A stretch of DNA of 64,000 bases from Eutreptiella sp. 'Long Island Sound 2002' (taxonomy: Eukaryota; Euglenozoa; Euglenophyceae; Eutreptiales; Eutreptiaceae): assembly GCA_964036045.1 (NCBI GenBank), contig OZ038385.1:26868853-26932852 (forward strand), written 5' to 3'. Below are positions 32,868 through 45,435 of the stretch, in pieces. The stretch's first letter is position 1. Every line of letters starts with the position of its first letter. The notes beneath the pieces are model-generated. The model ran no database searches, was not told the DNA's origin, and was given only the letters and a program-made list of their open reading frames with translations. Position numbers and translations under genes: made by a program.

Positions 32868-34346
32868 GCCGGTGTCTGTTGGGAAGTTCCAGTATGTTGT
32901 TCATGAACATCCCTGGTTGCCGGGCGTTGTGGGTGTCCGGGAGGGTTAGGGAGAGTGCCTCTTTGATTTGGGTTACTGCCTCTGGGTGTATGGTTGTAGG
33001 GTAGTGCCAGAGGGTGTGCTTGGTGGCGCCCCGGTGTGTACGGGCGGCGTGTCCCGCGGGCTCCATGGTTTGCAGCGTGAGGGTGTCGTCGAGGGTGACG
33101 TTGTCGAGGCAGTCGACTTCAGTGGCCCACCGTATCCGCCAGTCCGTCGGCGCGGGGTGGTTTTCGGCGCAGTCCAGGGTATAGTGGACAGCTGTGCACT
33201 CCGGGTCGGGATCAACGGCAATGTCGCTGTTCGCTGTCGCGCTTACCCAGACAGCTTGTGTGGGTGGTGTCTGGGGTGTTTGGTCATTGTCTCCCAGGGC
33301 TGTGCCTTCAAAGGTGGCCGTGCCCTGGGTGGTTATGAAAAGGTGCATGGCCTGTGTTAGTTGTACCTGGTTCGGTGTGAGGAGGTGCATGATGTCCATC
33401 GTTGTTACTCCCGGGAGGATATTCTTCGAATCGATGGCGTCCGTCGGTAATCGCCATGTTGTTGCCGTGCTCCTGGTGTGGTTCCCCTCTCTGGGTAGTT
33501 GGTAGTTATCCGGGACGTGGCGTGTGGTGAGGGGCTTGGAGAGATGTTGGACGGTCGCAGTGGCGCTGGGAGGTTCGGTTCCTTTGCGGGCCAGTGGGCT
33601 TTGTCCTCTCTGTGGGGAGATGTTCTGCGGGGGCGTGTGGGGTTTTGTTGGGCTGGGGGGTATGTGTGGTTCCGGCATCGGTTGCGGCGCCGTCGGGCGA
33701 AGGCTGGTGATGCTGCGTGCCCCGGTGGCTGCGTCTTTGTGCAGGTAGAACTCCAGCGCTGGTGGCTCAACAGGGTGCCACTCGCGTGGGTGGTCGTGCG
33801 GGGTGTGGAGGTGGATGCTTTGCTGGGTGGACCAGCTGTGGGAGGCCAGGATGGCGTTCGTGATGGCGGGGCCGTAGTCGTCCCCGAACGGGTGATCCGG
33901 TTTCGAACGGTCTTCGAACAGGGTTCGAACGGTCGTAGCCAGCGCCCCAATGTCTCCGTCTGGCACCACTCTGTCCCATGTTGTACGGGGTGTGGTATCC
34001 AGTGGCCCCGTGTGTCCCTCCGGGATCCCCGTTTCGTACTTGGTCCAGTCTTGTAGCATGCGTTCCACGTACGCAGCGTCCGTGTACGGTTGGATACTGT
34101 GCTCCGCTAGGTGCGGGCATAGGCCAGTTGTTTGTATAGGGTCCATTGTCGGGGAGCTGGTCTCGTTGGGGGGATTGCGGTTGGTTCGGGTGTGGGCTCT
34201 TTCCTCTCGGCCGCCCTGTCCCTGTGGCGGCTGGCGTGCACCAGGGTGTATTCGTCATCTTCTCGTTCGGGTGTCCATTCCAGGTGGGCTTCACCCGCGG
34301 ACGCGTTGGTCGGTTGGCATGTTGCGGTGCGTGCATAGGGGGCCCC
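32779..34346 (-). pseudogene. LINE ORF1 central part
   Basis: The frame 34146-32779 (455 codons) reads as an ordinary soluble protein (DAAYVERMLQDWTKYETG, then VRTLFEDRSKPDHPFGDDYG, then MDIMHLLTPNQVQLTQAM). It joins the upstream part through a frame change at a G-run near 34340, where this copy has one G fewer than copy 2 (about 46430). It is probably a nucleic-acid-binding or particle protein by position; nothing in it is diagnostic. Confidence 0.5.
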
Positions 34347-35888
34347 GTTTTGTCATGTAGGACAATGGTGTGGCCTCGGGTCCAGCTGTGCAGGGTTAGG
34401 ACGAGAGCCGTCGCTGTTTCCTCGTGGGTTGCTGGCGGTGAAGCGTCGGATTCTTGGATGAAGGTCAGGGCTTCCTGCGCGTGTGGGGACCCCGAGAGGT
34501 TCGTCCAGGCTGCAGTTTTGGATACCCGTCCCTGCACCACCATTTATTCCGGTGACTGTTGACGGGCGTCTTGTATGTCCTGTCGCAGCTCCTGGATGTA
34601 CGCCCCTGGGTCTCGGTTTTCTTCCGTTCCTATTATCCGTTGGTCCGTTTCGTTGAGTGCTCGGTACAAGCTCCATGTGGGTCGTTGGTGCGCGGTGGTC
34701 GCCGCCTGCAGTATGCGTTGGATGCTGTTCTGCAGTGGATCGTAGTCAAGGTCCATAGGATCGTGGTTCACGAGGATGTCAAGGCCAATGGGTAGTGATT
34801 CCGGGGGCGGGTTAGTGGTTTCGGGAGGAGCGGACACTTGGGAGTGGGTTTCCAGCGCGATGCTGGATGTTCCACTCGACACGGATATTGATGCTTCGTG
34901 TGTGTGGTCCTCTGATGTGCGTGGCTGCGTTGCCTCCATGGTCAACGGCGCCGTTTGTGGTTCTGGCCCCGGGACATTGTCCTGGTCGTTGTGGTGCTGC
35001 CCCTTGTGTGGAGGTGTGTGGCAGTGGTCCGTGTTTTGGGCGCTATACTCCGTGCGGTCCTGGCTCGGGGTACGCCGGTGCGGTGTGGTGCTTGTGGTTC
35101 GGTTTGTGGCTCGGCCGCTGTAGTCGGTGTGTTGTGATGGGGTGTGGTCCTGTTCCGTGTCCAGTCGTCGCTGTGCTCTCTGCCCTCCGGTCGCCCTCTG
35201 CCCGTGGGGTCCGGTTGTCTCGGCCGTGCCGGGGCAGCGGTCGGTGTGCCATTGGGTCGTTGCATGGGTGGATCGGGGTTCTTTCCGCTGTGTGCTGTAC
35301 ACCGTGTGGGTGGGGCTTGGAGTGTGTGTGCCTGGTGCTCGTCCTCGGCTCCTATCGCTGGGGCTGTCGTGGTCGTTGGTGTCGCGCCGCGGTATGTGAC
35401 TGTAGTCCGTGCTTTGGGTGCTATACTCCGTGCGATCCAGGCTCGGGGTACACTGGCGTGATGTGGTGCTTGCGGTTCGGTCTGTGGCGCTGTAGTCAGT
35501 ACGTTGTGATGGGGCGTGGTCTGGTTCTGGGTCCACCAGCTATCGTTTTTTCGTTCGCTCCCCTGTCGCCCTCCCCCCTTGGGGCCCCGTTGTGTCGGTG
35601 GTGCTGGGGTAATGGCCTGTGTGCCGTTAGGTCGTTGCTCCCCGGTGCGCGCTGTACACCATGTGGGTGGCGCTTGGGGTGTGTGCGCCTGGTGCTTGTC
35701 CTTGGCTCCTGTTGCTTGGGTTGCCGAGGTTGTTGGGGTCGGCCGGGTGTTGTCCCCCCTTTCGAGTCGTTGTTGTTGTCGGCGTGCTCGGCGTAGGCGT
35801 TGCGGGTTCCCCCTGGACGTCGTCCTGGTGCTACTGCTCCATCATGTCCTATGTTTGTGTTGTGTGTGTGGTCTTTCCTGTGTGCCAT
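34347..35888 (-). pseudogene. LINE ORF1 N-terminal part with ~370-bp coding repeats
   Basis: It begins with an ATG at 35888 (MAHRKDHTHNTN) and is rich in Thr, His, Arg and Pro. The DNA holds about 2.5 tandem units of roughly 355-375 bp. The units appear in different frames (GGPRTRPRPITTY upstream equals the DNA of MDPEPDHAPSQRTDYS), so frame has shifted between them. The segment 35536-34544 is open for 330 codons and ends in SPE then TAA at 34544. Copy 2 has GAA at that place and stays open, so the TAA is a later mutation. Confidence 0.55.
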
Positions 35889-35941
35889 GTACTTGGGCGC
35901 TGAGGTGCTGCATGTGCGTGTACCTCATGCTGTGTGCTGTT

Positions 35942-36800
35942 TTTTAGGACACTCACAGAAAAAGAAGAACAACAGAGTCGCGACGGCGACAAAGTTGAGC
36001 GTTGCTTGCCCGGAAACACCTAGCAAAGTGTGTGTCCTAGGCGCTAGGGACTTGTGCGCGCTCCAACAACAAAGAAGATGATTACAGGCGAGAATAGGGC
36101 AAAAATGATGGCCTTCGGCCAGGGAGTGGTTGTCATGGGGGGCTAACGGTCCTGTCCTGCGATGCAATGCGGGGCAACCATGACAACCGCTCTTACACAC
36201 CAACTTCCCTTTTTGTAGCACAAAAGAGCCGCCAAGATGGGAAAGCGGAACGTTGCGTGCCCCAAATCACTTAGCAAAGTGCATGCAATAGGAGTAGGAG
36301 ACTTGTGCGCGCCCCAACACCAACAAGCAAAGCAAAACAACAAGACAACATAGGGTAGACGCCACGAGAACACGCCGGCCGCCGAACCAAGTATGTTACA
36401 CGATACGCCACGCAGCCACACGACGAAAGGGAGCCAAGGTCAACGCACGAGGGAAAGGGCACAACCGCCACGCCACCACCAACAAAAGAGCACACCCGCT
36501 ACTATCCCCCGCACGCATAGGACAAGGAAGCCATGGCACAAGCAAGGTGTGTGAGAGTGACATGGGAAAAGACCACCCAAGCGCAAAGCGCCACACGGAA
36601 AAATAAAGAAAGGCACACCACACCATGAAACACATGCAAAAATGCCCGCGGACGCCAAGCCATGAGGTATGTCCATGAACGCACACGCCGTTGGAGCCGC
36701 CGCATGCACGACAAGGTATAAACAAGGAGACGTACCCACCACCGAACAAACCACCGCCACGAGCACCACGCCGCCGCCCAACCACTCACGTATGCATTCT
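35942..36800. repeat. Diverged ~260-bp tandem pair and AC-rich DNA
   Basis: A motif around 35990-36075 (CTAGCAAAGTG then GACTTGTGCGCGC and CCAACAACAA) recurs at about 36250-36335 in diverged form. The rest is A/C-rich on the plus strand. Minus-strand frames look compositional and no gene is called. Confidence 0.5.
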
Positions 36801-36844
36801 ATGCTCTCTATACTCTAGGCCGTTCGCACGGAAGAAAGAAGCAT

Positions 36845-38067
36845 GGTATGAGGGGCACCCGCATCTAACCAAAAGAAGGGAACCACACGCCACCGGAGGG
36901 CACACCACCGCCACAAAACACACGTACCACAAGCACCCAGGGGCACAAGAAGAGCAAGAGGTATGCCCGTGCACATATATGCCGCCGCAAACAACAAAAG
37001 GTATGGATATACACAACAAGGGCCACCGCAGATGGAGACACATGCAACGCCAACGCGCCCAGCAACCAAAGAAACCGCCACCCTTTCTCGTTTCCCGAAC
37101 ATGCACACCCTATAGGCCGCCACCGCTGAAAGAAAATGTGGACACCGCCAAAGAACACACGAAGAACAAGAGGCCACCAACACCGCGGAACGGAATAAGG
37201 ATGGTATGGGGGCATACCTAGTGGGCAGCCCACGCGGAAAGAAGTGATGGTATGAAGGGAACCCCCGCGAAACCGAGGGAAGGGAGCTACACGCCGCCAG
37301 AGAGCACACCACCGCCACCAAACACACAAGCCGCAGACCCGAGGGCACAAAAAGAGCAAGAGTGGTATGCGCGCAAGCAAACACAAACACGGTATGGCAA
37401 AGGAGCACGAGCCCGAACCCGCGGCAGCAATCGCCACGGGGATAGAAGGACCAAGGACGGACTACGAGCACGAAGTACACAACGCCGACCGAGGAAATGC
37501 CAAAAAAACCACCCCCCACCCTCTCTCCATAGGCCATCAACGCGGGAGGAAGCTGCCAACGCCGGAGAAAATGTGGACGCCGCCAAAGAACACGCGAAGA
37601 ACAAGAAGCCGCCAACACCGAGAAACGGAACATGAGTGGTATGAGAAAATACCTAACGGGAAGAAGCGATGGTATGAAGGGCGCCCACCCCCGCGAAACC
37701 GAGGGGCGGGAGCCACACGCCACCGGAGAGGACGCCACCGCCACCAAACACACAAACCACAAGCCCGAGGGCACAAAAAGAGCAAGTGGTATGCCCACAC
37801 ACGCAAGCATGCCAAGCAAGGTATGGCGAGGGAGCGCGAGCCTGAACCCGCCGCCGCGAACACCACGGGGATAGAAGGACCCAGGATGGACAAAGAGAAC
37901 GACGTAAACAACGCCGCCACGCCAGCGCACCCGTCGACCGGGAAACCACCAAGAAACCCACCCTCCTCCCTCTCTCTGTAGGCCATCAACGCGGGAGGAA
38001 GCATAAAACAACAAGCAGGCCTGCCCGCACGAGCCACACGACCGCCACCGCCACGAACAAGCACCAT
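36845..38067. repeat. ~400-bp tandem repeat, three diverged units
   Basis: Units start at GGTATGA at 36845, 37249 and 37671, with a fourth start at 38069. Each contains CACGCC-GCC, CACCACCGCCAC, AAACACACAA, GGGCACAA(A/G)AAGAGCAAG, and near its end TAGGCC(A/G)(T/C)C. Strand asymmetry (A/C-rich) keeps long minus frames open, but these are not convincing genes. Confidence 0.7.
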
Positions 38068-38563
38068 GGTATGAACACCAATGCAGACACAGGTATTTTA
38101 TGTGCCACGCGACGGAGAACGCAACAATAATGGCGCCAACATGGGTGAAGAGACAAGCGCAAGTATGTTACCTAGTAGCCTAGTTACCTAGTAGGCCCAC
38201 ACGCCCCAGTCCTCCCTCTGTCTCACGGGACCCAACAGGAGAGAAAGAAGAGGGCCCGAGAACCAGGGCCAAGGAAGCAGGCAAGGGGAAAGACCGAGAC
38301 ACACACCAGGGCGGAGGCAGGGAAAGCGTGCATGCCAGGGAGGAGGGCGAGCCAACGGAGGGCAGAGGAAAGGGTAAAGAACGACGAAGCCACGAAAGAG
38401 ACGGGAGGTAGCCAGCAGACGAGCAAGGGACGCGCGCAGGGAAGGGGGCACGGCAAGCACACGGGGAGCGCAACACCGCAACAAAGCACCAGAGAGGGGG
38501 GCACCAGAGGGACAGGCAAAGGGCAACAGCCAGCACCACGGCACACACCGCACAGGCACCACA
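38068..38563. other. Purine-rich flank of satellite 2
   Basis: It starts with about 110 bp of mixed sequence. It then becomes G/A-rich on the plus strand, the strand mirror of the C/T-rich block beside satellite 1 (5338-6064), but without visible sequence identity. No gene is seen. Confidence 0.5.
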
Positions 38564-41500
38564 CACACCGCACACACCCACACCCGCACCCACAGCACGC
38601 GGCCAGCAGGCCCCAGCAGCCCGCCCAGAGGGCGGGCAGCAGGGAAGAGGGGGCGCCTGAACCTAGACGCCCCCCGCCACCCCCGTGGCGCGCAGCCCCC
38701 CACAGGGCACGCGGGCCACGGGGCCAGTGCACAGCCCCCACGCCCGCACACCCGCGCCCACAGCACGTGGGTAGCAGACCCCGACAGCCCGCCCAGAGGG
38801 CGGGCAGCCGGGGGAGGGGGAGCGCCTGACCTCAGACGCCCCTCACAACGGTGGAAGGCACCCCCCCCCGGGGACGCCCCTCCGCCACCCCCACAGCCAG
38901 TAACGCCGGCCCGCAAGGGCGCACGCTGTGGAACCGATGCTGGGTCCCCACGCCCGCACCGACCGCACCCGGAACACACGGGTCGTGGTACCCCGGCTGC
39001 CGGTCCCAGAGGCCGGGCGGTCGGGGGAGGGACAGCGCCTGACACCAGACGCCCCTCACAACGGTGGCAGGCCACCTCCCCCCGGGGACGGCCCCCCACC
39101 ACCCCCGCGGCACGCAGCCCGCAGGGCGTGCGGGCCAAGGGGACAGTGTTGGGCCCCCACACCCACACACCCGCACCCACAGCACGTGGGTAGCGGACTG
39201 CAACAGCCCGCCCAGTAGGCGGGCAGTCAGGGGAGGGGGAGCGCCTGACCACAGACGCCCCTCACAATGGTGGAAGGCATCCCCCCCGGGGACGCCCTTC
39301 CGCCACCCCCACGGCAAGCAACGCCAGCCCGCAAGGGCGCACGCTGTGGGGCCGGGGCTGGGTCCCCACGCCCGCACCGACCGCACCCGGGACACACGGG
39401 TCGCGGAGCCCCGGTCGCCCGCTCCAGAGGACGGGCGGCCGGGGGAGGGACAGCGCCTGACACCAGACGCCCCTCACAACGGTGGCAGGCCATCCCCCCC
39501 CGGGGACGGCCCCCCACCACCCCCGCGGCACGCAGTCCCCACAGGGCATGCAGGCCAAGGGGACAGTGTTGGGCCCCCACACCCACACACCCGCGCCCAC
39601 AGCACGTGGGTGGCGGACCCCAACAGCCCGCCCAGTGGGCGGGCAGTCGGGGGAGGGACAGCGCCTGACCTCAGACGCCCCTCACAATGGTCGAAGGCAC
39701 CCCTCCCGGGGACGCCCTTCCGCCACCCCCACAGCGAGCAACGCCGGCCCGCAAGGGCGCACGCTGTCGAACCGGTGCTGGGTCCCCACGCCTGCACCGA
39801 CCGCACCCGGGACACACGGGTCGCGGAACCCCGGCTGCCCGCTCCAGAGGACGGGCGGCCGGGGGAGGGACAGCGCCTGACAGCAGAGGCCCCTCACAAC
39901 GGTGGCAGGCCACCCACCCCCGGGGACAGCCCCCCACCACCCCCACGGCACGCAGCCCCCACAGGGCATGCAGGCCAAGGGGACAGTGTTGGGCCCCCAC
40001 ACCCACACACCCGCGCCCACAGCACGTGGGTGGCGGACCCCAACAGCCCGCCCAGTGGGCGGGCAGTCGGGGGAGGGACAGCGCCTGACCTCAGACGCCC
40101 CTCACAATGGTGGAAGGCACCCCCCCCGGGGACGCCCTTCCGCCACCCCCATAGCGAGCAACGCCGGCCCGCAAGGGCGCACGCTGTGGAACCGTTGCTG
40201 GGTCCCCACGCCCGCACCGACCGCACCCGGGACACACGGGTCGCGGAACCCCGGCTGCCCGCTCCAGAGGACGGGCGGCCGGGGGAGGGACAGCGCCTGA
40301 CACCAGACGCCCCTCACAACGGTGGCAGGCCACCCCCCCCGGGGACGGCCCCCCACCACCCCCGCGGCACGCAGTCCCCAAAAGGCATACAAGCCAAGGG
40401 GACAGTGTTGGGCCCCCACACCCACACACCCGCGCCCACGGCATGTGTGTGACGGACCCCAACAGCCCGCCCAGTGGGCGGGCAGTCGGGGGAGGGACAG
40501 CGCCTGACCTCAGACGCCCCTCACAATGGTTGAAGGCACCCCCCTCCGGGGACGCCCCTCCGCCAGCCCCACAGCAAGCGGCGCCTGCCCGCAAGGGCGC
40601 ACGCTGTGGGGCCGGTGCTGGGTCCCCACGCCCGCACCGACCGCACCCGGGACACACGGGTCGCGGAACCCTGGCTGCCCGCTCCAGAGGATTGGCGGCC
40701 GGGGGAGGGACAGCGCCTGACACCAGACGCCCCTCACAATGGTGGAAGGCACCCCCCCCGGGGACGGCCCCCCACCAGCCCCACAGCGAGCAACGCCGGC
40801 CCGCAAGGGCGCATGCTGTGGGGCCGGTGCTGGGTCCCCACACCCGCACCGACCGCATCCGGGACACACGGGTCGCAGAACCCCGGCCGCCCGCCCAAGA
40901 GGGCGGGCGGCTGGCAGAGGGACAGCGCCTGACACCAGACGCCCCTCACAACGGTGGCAGGCCACCCCCCCCGGGGACGGCCCCCCACCACCCCCACGGC
41001 ACGCAGACCCCACAGGGCATGCAGGCCAAGGGGACAGTGTTGGGCCCCCACACCCACACACCCGCGCCCACAGCGCGTCGGTGGCGGACCCCAGCAGCCC
41101 GCCCAGAGGGCGGGCAGTCAGGGGAGGGGGAGCGCCTGACCACAGACGCCCCTCACAACGCCGGAAGGCACCCCCCCCGGGGACGCCCTTCCGCCATCCC
41201 CACAGCGAGCAACGCCAGCCCGCAAGGGCGCACATTGTGGGGCTGGGGCTCCGTCCCCACGCCCGCACCGACGGCACCCAGGACACACGGGTCGCGGAGC
41301 CCCGGCCGCCCGCTTCAGAGGACGGGCGGCCGGGGGAGGGACAGCGCCTGACACCAGACGCCCCTCACAACGGTGGCAGGCCACCCCCTCCGGGGACGGC
41401 CCCCCACCATTCCCGCGGCACGCAGCCCCCACAGGGCATGCAGGCCAAGGGGACAGTGTTGGGCCCCCATACCCACACACCCGCGCCCACAGCACGTGGG

Positions 41501-44500
41501 TGGCGGACCCCAACAGCCCGCCCAGTGGGCGGGCAGTCGGGGGAGGGACAGCACCTGACCTCAGACGTCCCTCACAATGGTGGAAGGCACCCCCCCCGGG
41601 GGCGCCCTTCCGCCACCCCCACAGCCAGCAACGCCGGCCCGCAAGGGCGCACGCTGTGGGGCCGGTGCTGGGTCCCCACGCCTGCACCGACCGCACCCGG
41701 GACACAAGGGTCGCAGAACCCCGGCTGCCCGCCCCAGAGGACAGGCGGCCGGGGGAGGGACAGCGCCTGACACGGGACGCCCCTCACAACAGTGGCAGGC
41801 CACCCCCCCCGGGGACGGCCCCCCACCACCCCCGCGGCACGCAGCCCCCACAGGGCATGCAGGCCAAGGGGACAGTGTTGGGCCCCCACACCCACACACC
41901 CGCGCCCACAGCACGTGGCTGGCGGACCCCAACAGCCCGCCCAGTGGGCGGGCAGTCGGGGGAGGGACAGCGCCTGACCTGAGACGCCCCTCACAATGGT
42001 GGAAGGCACCCCCCCCGCAGACGCCCTTCCGCCACCCCCATAGCGAGCAGCGCCGGCTCGCAAGGGCGCACGCTGTGGGGCCGGTGCTGGGTCCCCACGC
42101 CCGCACCAACCGCACCCAGGACACACGGGTCGCGGAACCCTGGCTGCCCGCTACAGAGGACAGGCGGCCGGGGGAGGGACAGCGCCTGACACTAGACGCC
42201 CCTCACAACGGTGGCAGGCCACCCCCCCCGGGGACGGCCCCCCAACACCCCCACGGCACGCACCCCCCACAGGGCATGCAGGCCAAGGGGACAGTGTTGG
42301 GCCCCCACACCCACACACCCGCGCCCACAGCACGTGGGTTGCGGACCCCAACAGCCCGCCCAGTGGGCGGGCAGTCGGGGGAGGGACAGCGCCTGACCTC
42401 AGACGCCCTTCACAATGGTGGAAGGCACCCCCCCCGGGGATGCCCTTCCGCCACCCCCACAGCGAGCAACGCCGGCCCGCAAGGGTGCACGCTGTGAGGC
42501 CGGTGCTGGGTCCCCACGCCCGCACCGACCGCACCCGGGACACACGGGTCGCGGAACCCTGGCTGCCCGCTCCAGAGGACGGGCGGCCGGGGCAGGGACA
42601 GCGCCTGACCTCAGACGCCCCTCACAACGGTGGAAGGCACCCCCCCCCCCCCCGGGGACGCCCTTCCGCCACCCCGAGAGCGAGTAACGCCAGCCCGCAA
42701 GGGCGCACGCTGTGGGGCCGGTGCTGGGTCCCCACGCCCGCACCGACCGCACCCAGGACACACGGGTCGCAGAAACGCGGCCGCCCGCCCCAGAGGGCGG
42801 GCGGCTGGGGGAGGGACAGCGCCTGACATCAGACGCCCCTCACAACGGTGGCAGGCCACCCCCCCCGGGGACGGCCCCCCACCACCCCCGCGGCACGCAG
42901 CCCCCACAGGGCATGCAGGCCAAGGCGACAGTGTTGGGCCCCCACACCCACACACCCGCACCCACAGCATGTGGGTGGCGGACCCCAGCAGCCCGCCTAG
43001 TGGGAGGGCAGTGCGGGGAGGGGTAGCGCCTGACCACAGACGCCCCTCACAATGGTGGAAGGCACCCCCCGGGGAACGCCCTTTGGCCACCCCCACAGCG
43101 ACCAACGCCGGCCCGCAAGGGCGCACGCTGTGGGGCCGGTGCTGGGTCCCAACGCCCGCACCGACCGCAACCGGGACACACGGGTCGCAGAACCCCGGCT
43201 GCCCGCCCCAGAGGGCGGGCGGCCGGGGGAGGGACAGCGCCTGACACCAGAAGCCCCTCACAACGGTGGCAGGCCACCCCCCCAGGGACGGCCCACCACC
43301 ACCCCGACGGCATGCAGCCCCCACAGGGCATGCAGGCCAAGGGGACAGTGTTGGGCCCCTGCATCCACACACCCGCGCCCACAGCACGTGGGTGGCGGAC
43401 CCCAACAGCCCGCCCAGTGGGCGGGCAGTTCAGGGAGGGGGAGCGCCTGACCACAGACGCCCCACACAACGGTGGAAGGCACCCCCCCGGGAACGCCCCT
43501 CCGCCACCCCCACAGCGAGCAACGCCGGCCCGCAAGGGCGCATGCTGTGGGGCCGGTGCTGGGTCCCCACGCCCGCACCAACCGCACCCGGGACACACGG
43601 GTCGCGGAACCCCGGCTGCCCGCCCCAGAGGACGGACGGCCGGGGGAGGGACAGCGCCTGACACCAGACGCCCCTCAGGACGGTGGCAGGCCACCCCCCC
43701 CGGGGACGGCCCCCCACCACCCCCACGGCACGCAGCCCCCACAGGGAATGCAGGCCAAAGGGGCAGTGATGGGCCCCCACATTCCCACGCCCGCGCCCAC
43801 AGCACTTGGGTTGCGGACCCCAACAGCCCGCCCAGTGGGCGGGCAGTCAGGGGAGGGACAGCGCCTGATTTCAGACGCCCCTCACAACGGTGGAAGGCAC
43901 CCCCCCCGGGGACGGCCTTCCGCCACCCCCAAAGCGAGCAACGCCGGCCCGCAAGGGGGCACGTTGTGGAACCGCTGCTGGGTCCCCACGCGCACACCAA
44001 CCACACCCGGGACACACGGGTCGCGGAACCCCGGATGCCCGCCCAAGAGGACGGGCGGCCGGGAGAGGGACAGCGCCTGACACCAGACGCCCCTCACAAC
44101 GGTGGCAGGCCACCCCCCCCGGGGACGGCCCCCCACCATCCCTGCGGCACACAGCCCCCACAGGGCATGCAGGCAAAGGGGACAGTGTTGGGCCCCCACA
44201 CCCGCACACCCGCGCCCACAGCACGTGGGTGGCAGACCAGAACAGCCCGCCCAGTGGGCGGGCAGTCGGGGGAGGGGGAGCGCCTGACCTCAGACGCCCC
44301 TCACAACGGTGGAAGGCACCCCCCCCCGGGGACACCCCTCCGCCACCCCCACAGCAAGTAACGCCGGCCCGCAAGGGCGCACGCTGTGGAACCGATGCTG
44401 GGTCCCCACGCCCACACCGACCGCACCCGGAACACACGGGTCGTGGTACCCCGGCTGCCGGTCCCAGAGGCCGGGCGGTCGGGGGAGGGACAGCGCCTGA

Positions 44501-45435
44501 CACCAGACGCCCCTCACAACGGTGGCAGGCCACCTCCCCCCGGGGACGGCCCCCCACCACCCCCGCGGCACGCAGCCCGCAGGGCGTGCGGGCCAAGGGG
44601 ACAGTGTTGGGCCCCCACACCCACACACCCGCACCCACAGCACGTGGGTAGCGGACTGCAACAGCCCGCCCAGTAGGCGGGCAGTCAGGGGAGGGGGAGC
44701 GCCTGACCACAGACGCCCCTCACAATGGTTGAAGGCACCCCCCCCTGGGGACGCCCTTCTGCCATCCCAACAGCGAACAACGCCAGCCCGCAAGGGGGCA
44801 CGCTGTGGGGCCGGTGCTAGGTCCCCACGCCCGCACCGACCGCACCCGGGACACACGGGTCGCGGGACCCCGGCCGCCCGCCCGAGAGGACGGGCGGCAG
44901 GGGGAGGGACAGCGCCTGACACCAGACGCCCCTGGCAACGGTGGCAGGCCACCCCCCCCGGGGACGGCCCCCCGCCACCCCCGCGCCACGCAGCCCCCAC
45001 AGGGCATGCAGGCCAAAGGGGCAGTGATGGGCCCCCGCACCCACACGCCCGCGCCCACAGCATGTGGGTGGCGGACTCCAACAGCCCGCCCAGTGGGTGG
45101 GCAGTCGGGGGAGGGAAAGCGCCCGACCTCAGACGCCCGTCACAACGGTGGAAGGCACCCCCCCCGGGGACACCCCTCCGCCACCCCCACAGCGAGCAGC
45201 GCCGTCCCGCAAGGGCGCACGCTGTGGAACCCGTGCAGGTTCCCCACGCCCGCACCGACCGCACCCGGGACACACGGGTCGCGGTACCCCGGCTGCCCGC
45301 CCCAGAGGACGGGCGGTCGGGGGGGGACAGCGCCTGACACCAGACGCCCCTCACAGAAGTGGCAGGCCACCCCCCCCCGGGGACGGCCCCCCACCACCCC
45401 CGCGGCACGCAGCCGCCACAGGGCGTGCAGGCCAA
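38564..45435 (+). repeat. Satellite 2: dimeric ~210-bp monomers (~420-bp units), about 33 monomers
   Basis: Two related monomers alternate. Type A carries GGTGGAAGGCACC, CGCAAGGGCGCACGCTGTGG and GGACACACGGGTCGC. Type B carries GGTGGCAGGCCACC, GGCATGCAGGCCAAGGGGAC and CACAGCACGTGGGTGGCGGA. Both end in GACAGCGCCTGAC-(A/C)(C/T)C-AGACGCCCCTCACAA. Most B monomers contain GCCCGCCC-AGT-GGGCGGGC, a perfect 8-bp hairpin, and A monomers have an equivalent imperfect one. The block 38832-39252 recurs almost exactly at 44290-44710, 5458 bp (13 dimers) away. Long frames on both strands are a by-product of GC content. Confidence 0.95.

Larger units (their letters stand above)
25181..35941 (-). mobile_element. 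LINE-like non-LTR retrotransposon, degenerate (~10.7 kb)
   Basis: On the minus strand the order is a long first ORF (35.9-30.83 kb), AP-type endonuclease, reverse transcriptase, RNase H, an uncharacterised tail and a RING-type finger. There are no LTRs. The 5' boundary near 35941 is supported by copy 2, whose homology ends at the same place (59383). The 3' boundary is uncertain: minus-strand coding continues to about 21.6 kb, and I see no poly-A tail. ORF2 is interrupted in frame by TGA 30153, TAA 29271, TGA 28251, TGA 26232 and TAA 25511, plus several frameshifts, so this copy is dead. Confidence 0.85.
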
